Assembly (NCBI GenBank): GCA_041908765.1
Contig: JAYREU010000072.1
Coordinates: 1-12,973 of the forward strand
Reading direction: 5' to 3'
Length of the DNA: 12,973 nt
DNA from: CAYUST01 sp041908765
GTDB lineage: Bacteria > Patescibacteriota > Gracilibacteria > Absconditabacterales > Absconditicoccaceae
Both the position numbers and the translations under genes were made by a program. Below the pieces are notes generated by a model. The model was not told the origin of the DNA and made no database searches. It saw nothing but the letters and a program-made list of their open reading frames with translations. How positions within the stretch are numbered: the stretch's first letter is position 1; each line of letters opens with the position of its first letter. This document shows positions 7,999 to 12,973 of the stretch, one piece after another.

Positions 7999-9534
7999 AT
8001 GTCACTTACTGAACAACTTCTTTCCAAAATTGAGCAATCACTCCAAAGCAAAGATCTTTCTGATTCACTTTCCCAAAAAGGAATCGTACAAGAAGTTAAA
8101 GATGGAGTAGCCACGGTTTCAGGTCTCTCAGACGTGAAATTTAGCGAGATTGTTCAATTTGCTAGTGGTGTCAAAGGGCTAGTATTGGATCTCACGGAGT
8201 TTGCTGTAGGAGTATTGATTTTGGGTGATATGAGATCTATCAAGCAAGGAGATACCGTGCAATTGACGGGTATCATTTTTTCAATCCCTGTTGGTAGACA
8301 ATACATTGGTCGCGTGGTGGATGGATTGGGTGAGGCAATTGATGGCAAAGGTGTAATCGAAGGCAAAGAGTATGCACCCGTAGAAATCGTTGCGCCTGGT
8401 GTAATCGCGAGACAGTCTGTAGATCAACCATTGCAGACGGGTATCAAGGCTATTGATAGTATGGTGCCTATTGGAAGAGGACAAAGAGAGTTGATTATTG
8501 GAGATAGACAAACAGGAAAAACTGCCGTTGCTATCGATACGATCCTCAATCAGAAAGATCAAAACATGACCTGTATCTATGTAGCTATCGGTCAGAAAGA
8601 ATCCAAAGTACGTAGAATTGTAGAGACGTTGACTCAGGCAGGAGCTATGGATTATACGATTGTGGTTTCTTCTGCAGCTTCTGATCCTGCGGTGATGCAG
8701 TTTCTTGCGCCATATATCGGTTGTACACTTGGTGAATATTTTATGAATAATGGCGAAGATGCATTGATCATTTATGATGATTTATCCAAGCATGCGGTAG
8801 CATACAGAGAAGTATCTCTCTTGTTGAGAAGACCTCCTGGACGTGAGGCATATCCTGGTGATGTATTTTATGTGCACTCCAAATTACTCGAGAGAGCGGC
8901 GAGAGTCAGTGCGGACTATATTGAGCAAATTACCGGTGGTAAGGTCAAAGGTAAAACTGGATCACTGACTGCGTTGCCGATCATCGAAACACAAGCAGGT
9001 GATGTGTCTGCCTATATTCCTACCAACGTCATTTCTATTACGGATGGTCAGATTTTCTTGGAAACGGATTTATTCAACGCGGGTATTAGACCAGCGATCA
9101 ACGTGGGACTTTCTGTTTCGAGAGTAGGTGGATCTGCGCAGACGAAGATTATGAAAAAAGTTGCAGGTACGTTGAAGCTCATGTTAGCTAACTTCAGAGA
9201 GCTCGCTGCGTTTGCTCAATTTGCGTCTGACTTGGATGAAAGTACACAAAAAGTCCTCGAGAGAGGAAAGAGATTGGTCGAGTTGCTCAAGCAGAACGTC
9301 AATAGTCCCTTACCCTTCAACAAGCAAGTAGTAGTAATTTATGCGGGAGTCAAAAATCATTTGGATAGTCTAGCAGTCACGCAAATAGCACAATTTGAAT
9401 CGCTTGTTTATGACAAACTCGATACCAACTGGAAAGAACTTGCTGACCAAATCGCTACTGAGAAAGCACTCAGTGATGAGATCGAAGGCAAGATTAAAGA
9501 CTTGATCATCGAGGTTAAAGCAGAGATGATATAA
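7999..9534 (+). CDS. atpA: F-type ATP synthase subunit alpha
   Basis: Alpha alternates with beta in the F1 hexamer and holds the non-catalytic nucleotide sites. The 511-residue product is full length. It has the N-terminal segment that meets delta (MSLTEQLLSKIEQSL), the beta-barrel, the P-loop GDRQTGKT at residues 168-175, ALIIYDDLSKHAVAYR, the region LLRRPPGREAYPGDVFYVHS, and SVSRVGGSAQ with the arginine that reaches the catalytic site. It contains no TGA codon in 511 codons even though it is glycine-rich. It is the last gene of the cluster: a terminator follows within 30 nt, so gamma, beta and epsilon must be encoded elsewhere. Confidence 0.99.
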   Translation: MSLTEQLLSKIEQSLQSKDLSDSLSQKGIVQEVKDGVATVSGLSDVKFSEIVQFASGVKGLVLDLTEFAVGVLILGDMRSIKQGDTVQLTGIIFSIPVGRQYIGRVVDGLGEAIDGKGVIEGKEYAPVEIVAPGVIARQSVDQPLQTGIKAIDSMVPIGRGQRELIIGDRQTGKTAVAIDTILNQKDQNMTCIYVAIGQKESKVRRIVETLTQAGAMDYTIVVSSAASDPAVMQFLAPYIGCTLGEYFMNNGEDALIIYDDLSKHAVAYREVSLLLRRPPGREAYPGDVFYVHSKLLERAARVSADYIEQITGGKVKGKTGSLTALPIIETQAGDVSAYIPTNVISITDGQIFLETDLFNAGIRPAINVGLSVSRVGGSAQTKIMKKVAGTLKLMLANFRELAAFAQFASDLDESTQKVLERGKRLVELLKQNVNSPLPFNKQVVVIYAGVKNHLDSLAVTQIAQFESLVYDKLDTNWKELADQIATEKALSDEIEGKIKDLIIEVKAEMI

Positions 9535-9562
9535 TAGTATACTTTCTTGATCATGTTTATGA

Positions 9563-9588
9563 AAGTCCCATGCAAGTGGGGCTTTTTT
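9563..9588 (+). terminator. Rho-independent terminator after atpA
   Basis: AAGTCCCA (9563-9570) pairs with TGGGGCTT (9577-9584), eight pairs including one G-T, around a TGCAAG loop. A T-run (9583-9588) follows. It starts 28 nt after the atpA stop and closes the cluster. Confidence 0.85.
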
Positions 9589-9602
9589 ATAAACTTTTTT
9601 CT

Positions 9603-9630
9603 TGTATATAGTGTCTATTTTCTCTATACT
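9603..9630 (+). promoter_or_regulatory. Candidate promoter for the RNHCP gene and its leader
   Basis: TTGTAT (9603-9608) and TATACT (9625-9630) are spaced by 16 nt, directly after the atpA terminator. The -10 box is good and the -35 is partial. Transcription would begin near 9637, giving a leader of about 170 nt. Confidence 0.45.
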
Positions 9631-9634
9631 ACCA

Positions 9635-9780
9635 CTCACCTAAGAAGTTGGTGAGTCCATGCAGTATCTCCTTATCTGTTATTACCTGGGGCCGAATATG
9701 CTTGACCTAGTCAAGCTTGTGCTACCACCTTTGTATTGGGGGTAATGATATGTGGACACCACGGCTTCTTGGAATTGTTT
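9635..9780 (+). promoter_or_regulatory. Potentially structured leader RNA upstream of the RNHCP gene
   Basis: This stretch lies between a promoter and the RNHCP start and holds no convincing gene. Several helices can be drawn. CTCACC/GGTGAG forms hairpin one (about 9635-9655). UCCA (9656-9659) with UGGA (9753-9756), and GUAUC (9664-9668) with GAUAU (9747-9751), close a long-range stem. AUUACC (9681-9686) pairs perfectly with GGUAAU (9741-9746). GCUUGAC (9700-9706) pairs with GUCAAGC (9710-9716). GTGG/CCAC forms a small 3' hairpin near 9752-9762. The nested arrangement suggests a structured RNA such as a riboswitch or a small RNA. I match it to no known class. A 28-codon hydrophobic reading frame (9659-9745) overlaps it and is probably chance. 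Confidence 0.4.
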
Positions 9781-9807
9781 TTGAGTTTCTTACATAGGTG
9801 TGCGTAG

Positions 9808-10134
9808 ATGAAAAAGCGTAATGAATCATTTATTTGTGCAGGGTGTGGCATTGCTGTTCCTCCTGCACTCAAGACATGTAGGAATCACTGCCCTGCATGT
9901 TTTTTGTCATTGCACGTAGATGGAGAGATCCCTGGTGATAGAAATACGACGTGTGGTGGGAAGATGATCCCCACGGAATTTGTCCAAGCAAATGGGGGAG
10001 TGAAGATTCATTTTGTGTGTACCAAGTGCCACAAAAAGCATCGAAATAAGTTGGCGGTAGATGATGAGTTAACCGCTCTACCAAAGCAGATAGTATACTG
10101 GAAAGAGAAGCTACGTTTTTGATATTGACATTAA
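9808..10134 (+). CDS. RNHCP domain-containing zinc-binding protein
   Basis: The 108-residue product carries the signature CRNHCPAC (residues 24-31) that names the RNHCP family, a small cysteine-rich domain of unknown function. Cysteine pairs are C10/C13 (CAGC), C28/C31 (CPAC) and C71/C74 (CTKC), with Cys24 and Cys49 (TTCGG) besides, so one or two zinc sites are likely. SLHVDGEIPGD between the motifs is also typical. Under code 25 two TGA codons (10120, 10126) are read through as glycine, adding GYGH before TAA. Under the standard code it would stop after KLRF. ATG 9808 has an SD-like AGGTG seven bases upstream, one of few in this window. It lies between the ATP synthase and kup genes, but the kup promoter overlaps its 3' end. 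Binding of nucleic acid is a guess from the zinc ribbons. Confidence 0.9.
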
Positions 10135-10152
10135 TATCTATATATTTATTGT
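10125..10152 (+). promoter_or_regulatory. Candidate kup promoter
   Basis: A perfect TTGACA (10125-10130) overlaps the end of the RNHCP gene. TATTGT (10147-10152) follows after 16 nt and matches four of six -10 bases. The start would be near 10159, about 40 nt before ATG 10200. This supports that ATG over upstream in-frame TTG codons, at least one of which lies before the promoter. Confidence 0.5.
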
Positions 10153-10199
10153 ACTTTCTTGCGTTCATTATCATTAAAAAACGTATAAAAAAAACTTGT

Positions 10200-12044
10200 A
10201 TGAAAAATAAAGCTACGGCACTTGGTGTCTTGATTACCATGGGTATTGTCTTCGGTGATATTGGTACCTCTCCACTCTATGTGTGGAAAGCAATTATCGG
10301 TGATCACCTGATCACTGAGGAATTGGTTTTTGGTGCAGCGAGTCTTATTTTTTGGACGCTCACGATTCAAACTACCATCAAGTATATTGTGATGACCTTG
10401 CGCGCTGACAACGATGGGCAAGGTGGTATCTTTGCGCTCTATGCACTGATTCGTCCACACAATGGATCGCGTACATTGTTGTATGCAACTATAGCAGGTG
10501 CTGCTTGTATCTTGGCAGATGGTATGATAACCCCTGCTATTTCTATTTCTTCTGCCATTGAGGGTATCGGGAAATTCTCTGCCTTCAATCACTTGAATAC
10601 TACATTCATAACGGTGATAATTGTATGTCTGTTGTTTGTAGTCCAACGGAGCGGAACTGCAAAAGTAGGTAAAATATTTGGGCCTATAATGGTATTTTGG
10701 TTTGGGATGCTGGCGCTCATTGGTGTATATGGTATCACAAAATCCCCAGGAATTATGATGGCATTATCACCATACTATGGACTCAAGCTACTCTTTACCG
10801 ACCCACAGCTCACATTACTCCTTGCAGGTGGAGTATTTCTGTGCACAACGGGAGCAGAAGGAGTATACTCAGATTTGGGACACTGTGGGAGAGCAAATAT
10901 TCGTTTAGCTTGGTTTGGAGTAAAATGTGCACTCGTACTTAACTATTTCGGACAAGCTGCATGGCTGTTACAGTATGAGGGAAAAACACTTGGTGAGCTT
11001 AATCCTTTTTATGAGGTCATGCCTGCATGGTGGGTACCCTTTGGTATCTTGTCTGCGACACTTGCAGCCATCATAGCTTCACAAGCAATTATTTCTGCAG
11101 CGTATACGCTTGTTGCTGAAGGTATTAAGTTGAATGTGTTACCAAAATGGAAGATCGTGTATCCATCAGAAGAGCAAGGACAAATGTATGTACCCATTAT
11201 GAATAAGATGCTTTGGATTGGATGTCTTTGCGTATTAGTATTTTTCCAAACATCCACTGCTATGGAGGGTGCTTATGGATTGGCTATTATTGCAACAATG
11301 ATCCTAACAACTTATTTGTTGTTGTACTATATGCGGTATAATAAATACAAAGTTTGGTTCATATGGATTTGGGGTATTTTCTATCTGTCTGGAGAAGGTT
11401 TCTTTTTATTAGCTAATAGCAAAAAGTTCTTTGAAGGAGGATGGGTAACCTTATTGATAGCTAGTATATTTGGGCTGGTTATGATAGGGTGGTACCTTAC
11501 AGAAAAACTCAAGAAATCAATGATCAGTCAAAAGGTGGTTAGTATACAGGACTTTGCAAAAAAAGTTGCACTGGTGCACAATGTGGCTTTATTTGCAGAT
11601 GTGCTTGTACTCTTATCAAAAACGAATGCCGGGAAAATCGATGCGCGTCTTATGAGGCAAGTACAACGAGGGAAAAAGGCAGGACTCTATATCATTATTC
11701 ACATAGATACTGCACCAACCCCATTTGAAAATCTTTGGGAAATGAAACAGCATGAGAACGTTGTCCTCATCAATGTGAAAAGAGGATTTCGCATGAAGGC
11801 TAATTTAGGGTTAGAGTTGATTCAGTACCTTGATATCAATAAAGTAGTTCTTCCACTAGAGATGAATCAACATTTCAGTGTGTTCAAATACTTGGCAGTC
11901 GATAACCATGTGGTAAATGATATATGGTATGTGCGCTTGGCAAATATTATCAAACCAAGCACACTCAATGCTATGGATCATTTCTTCCCTGATGTCACTG
12001 ACAAGGAAACCGTGAAGATGATGATTTCTGAGGAAACGAGGTAA
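10200..12044 (+). CDS. kup: Kup family potassium uptake transporter
   Basis: Kup (KUP/HAK/KT, APC fold) imports K+ with protons across the cytoplasmic membrane. The 614-residue product is close to the ~620 of E. coli Kup. It opens with the family signature GIVFGDIGTSPLY (residues 15-27), then RADNDGQGGIFALYALIRP, about twelve hydrophobic segments including ILADGMITPAISISSAIEGI and TTGAEGVYSDLGHCG, and a soluble C-terminal domain of ~140 residues (from about VSIQDFAKK) typical of the family. ATG 10200 starts just before the signature. An open frame back to TTG 10119 would add 27 residues including a hydrophobic stretch, which is less likely because the promoter lies inside it. No in-frame TGA occurs in 614 codons, unlike most neighbours. 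It is probably monocistronic, with its own promoter and terminator. Confidence 0.97.
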   Translation: MKNKATALGVLITMGIVFGDIGTSPLYVWKAIIGDHLITEELVFGAASLIFWTLTIQTTIKYIVMTLRADNDGQGGIFALYALIRPHNGSRTLLYATIAGAACILADGMITPAISISSAIEGIGKFSAFNHLNTTFITVIIVCLLFVVQRSGTAKVGKIFGPIMVFWFGMLALIGVYGITKSPGIMMALSPYYGLKLLFTDPQLTLLLAGGVFLCTTGAEGVYSDLGHCGRANIRLAWFGVKCALVLNYFGQAAWLLQYEGKTLGELNPFYEVMPAWWVPFGILSATLAAIIASQAIISAAYTLVAEGIKLNVLPKWKIVYPSEEQGQMYVPIMNKMLWIGCLCVLVFFQTSTAMEGAYGLAIIATMILTTYLLLYYMRYNKYKVWFIWIWGIFYLSGEGFFLLANSKKFFEGGWVTLLIASIFGLVMIGWYLTEKLKKSMISQKVVSIQDFAKKVALVHNVALFADVLVLLSKTNAGKIDARLMRQVQRGKKAGLYIIIHIDTAPTPFENLWEMKQHENVVLINVKRGFRMKANLGLELIQYLDINKVVLPLEMNQHFSVFKYLAVDNHVVNDIWYVRLANIIKPSTLNAMDHFFPDVTDKETVKMMISEETR

Positions 12045-12049
12045 TGTTT

Positions 12050-12067
12050 TTGGAAAACGTTTTCCAA
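12050..12067. repeat. Perfect 18-bp palindrome after kup
   Basis: TTGGAAAACGTTTTCCAA is fully self-complementary with a central CG, a form common in LacI/GalR-family operators. It lies 6 nt after the kup stop and its last two bases overlap the terminator stem. It could be an operator, the first of two tandem 3' hairpins, or protection for the mRNA end. Confidence 0.5.
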
Positions 12068-12095
12068 CGCGCTGGGTTTCCCAGCGCGTTTTTTT
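12066..12095 (+). terminator. Strong Rho-independent terminator after kup
   Basis: ACGCGCTGGG (12067-12076) pairs perfectly with CCCAGCGCGT (12080-12089) around a TTT loop, extended by A12066-T12090. A T-run to 12095 follows. It is the most GC-rich stem in the window. Confidence 0.93.
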
Positions 12096-12115
12096 CAACC
12101 TTTTCTTGATCTTGC

Positions 12116-12145
12116 ACCTGCTATGTATTTCAATAGAGTGCAGGT
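12116..12145 (+). other. Inverted repeat in the leader of the last gene
   Basis: ACCTGC (12116-12121) and GCAGGT (12140-12145) are exact complements, with an inner TAT/ATA (12122-12124 and 12133-12135) that can extend the stem past a GAGT bulge. It lies 24 nt before ATG 12170 and has no T-run, so an operator or leader hairpin is more likely than a terminator. No clear promoter is visible between the kup terminator and this gene. Confidence 0.3.
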
Positions 12146-12169
12146 AATTTTATCCCTCTATGTCAGCGT

Positions 12170-12832
12170 ATGTCACACAAGAAAACAAATTCTCCAGCAC
12201 TACCTTTTGTTTTGTTGGCGCTTGTAGTAGTCTTTATTTGGGTATTGTTTAACAGTCGCACATCAGTTCCCTCAGATGATAGCATGTTACTTAATTGATC
12301 TACAACTGATTCTAGAGAGGTAGAAGTGCCAGGTGAAAAAATTATTCCTGAACCACAACCACCTCAGGTTCCTCTTGCGGTAGTGAGTGACGCGCAAGCT
12401 CTTCCAGAAGTTCCGTTAGATATCATTGGTAGTATCGCTACCTTAGAGAATTGACCCAAAGGTGCCTGGTCAATTGATGCTGTATCAACGGGTAAACAAG
12501 GAGAAATAGTTTTCCTTTCGGGGACGCTTATTACCGAAGGAGAATATGTACTATGATGAACACTTGTCTGGGGATTTGAAGGCCTTACCAAAGAAGGGTG
12601 TATATTCACTATCGAATCATACAGTGAGGGACATTTGATAGGTCGGCTCCAATGGGGAAAAATGTCTAAAAAAGTTGACTTACCTACGCACATTACCTTT
12701 ACTGACCATGTTATTATACTTACCAGTACGTTTGCTTTACCTTACCTGTCGTGGGATGTTGTTGAGCAAGTGGCATCACAGAGCGAATTTATTGAGCTTA
12801 AACGAATTGTTTCGTTAGCGACAAAAAAGTAA
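12170..12832 (+). CDS. Membrane-anchored extracytoplasmic protein of unknown function
   Basis: The 220-residue product begins MSHKKTNSP, then one hydrophobic helix (ALPFVLLALVVVFIWVLF, about residues 10-27), a low-complexity linker rich in Pro, Glu and Val (VPGEKIIPEPQPPQVPL), and a C-terminal domain from about residue 82 that looks beta-rich (GEIVFLSGTLITEGEYVLGG, then TLVWGFEGL). By the positive-inside rule the C-terminal domain faces outward. It is an anchored or uncleaved-signal protein with a single cysteine in the domain. TGA at 12296, 12452, 12554 and 12557 are glycines; the last two are adjacent. ATG 12170 is the first start in this frame near the helix; ATG 12160 is out of frame. I recognise no family. 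Pilus-like or cell-surface attachment proteins have this plan, but nothing specific supports that. Confidence 0.8.
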
Positions 12833-12841
12833 TATTTGCTA

Positions 12842-12869
12842 TTGACTTTATATATAAAATTCTTATAAG
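12842..12869 (+). promoter_or_regulatory. Candidate promoter reading out of the right edge
   Basis: TTGACT (12842-12847) and TATAAG (12864-12869) are spaced by 16 nt, ten bases after the last stop codon, and both match consensus in five of six positions. No terminator precedes it. The following 104 nt to the edge hold no assignable gene; a frame opening at ATG 12942 is too short to judge. CTTCATA occurs twice there (12933-12939 and 12945-12951). Confidence 0.55.
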
Positions 12870-12973
12870 TCAGTATCAAAACGTGCTGAATTCTAGTCCA
12901 AAAAGAAACTGATAGTTATAGGTTGAGAGAAACTTCATAAAATGCTTCATAGGCACACAAATAATGTAATGAT

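Noticed and set aside
9659..9745. 28-codon hydrophobic leader-peptide frame in the atpA-RNHCP gap
   Set aside because: It has no SD, overlaps the proposed helices, and is short enough to occur by chance.
9635..9780. ydaO/yuaA c-di-AMP riboswitch, suggested by GCCGAAT and GGGGGTAAT near a K+ transporter gene
   Set aside because: The other conserved blocks and their spacing were not found, and the RNHCP gene and a separate promoter lie between this leader and kup.
10119..10199. Extended Kup start at TTG 10119 with an extra hydrophobic segment
   Set aside because: It begins upstream of the likely kup promoter and overlaps the RNHCP gene; ATG 10200 places the family signature at the usual distance.

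Overview
The window comes from a bacterium that reads UGA as glycine (genetic code 25). This code is known from the candidate phyla Absconditabacteria (SR1) and Gracilibacteria (BD1-5), so the source is almost certainly one of these small-genome CPR/Patescibacteria lineages. The evidence is direct: TGA codons fall exactly on invariant glycines, including the ABC signature LSGGE and Walker A of UvrA and the PGGVGP motif of FolD. All twelve genes end with TAA or TAG and none with TGA. Read with the standard code the window looks full of broken genes. Read with code 25 it is a compact, intact array of twelve genes, all on the + strand.

Layout. (1) 2-2704: a long open frame that begins off the left edge. 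It joins a small serine alpha/beta-hydrolase module to a UvrA lacking its N-terminal ATPase half-site. (2) 2787-3839: an unrecognised 350-residue protein with its own promoter. (3) 3940-4827: folD. (4) 4884-5909: a protein resembling the cadmium/zeta-class carbonic anhydrases of diatoms. (5) 5961-9534: the ATP synthase genes atpB-atpE-atpF-atpH-atpA, with an unusually short delta subunit. They end at a terminator after atpA, so gamma, beta and epsilon are not here. (6) 9589-9807: an intergenic stretch with a promoter and several possible RNA helices. (7) 9808-10134: an RNHCP zinc-binding protein. (8) 10200-12044: a Kup potassium transporter with its own promoter and a strong terminator. (9) 12170-12832: a membrane-anchored protein of unknown function. 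The right edge holds a promoter pointing out of the window.

Functionally this is mostly core housekeeping: DNA repair, one-carbon metabolism, the membrane sector and part of the catalytic head of ATP synthase, K+ uptake, and perhaps CO2/bicarbonate interconversion. No mobile elements, CRISPR arrays, tRNA or rRNA genes were seen. The most unusual items are the hydrolase-UvrA fusion, the carbonic anhydrase-like gene, the 104-residue delta subunit, the uneven use of UGA between genes (none in atpE, atpH, atpA or kup; 37 in the others), and the structured leader before the RNHCP gene.
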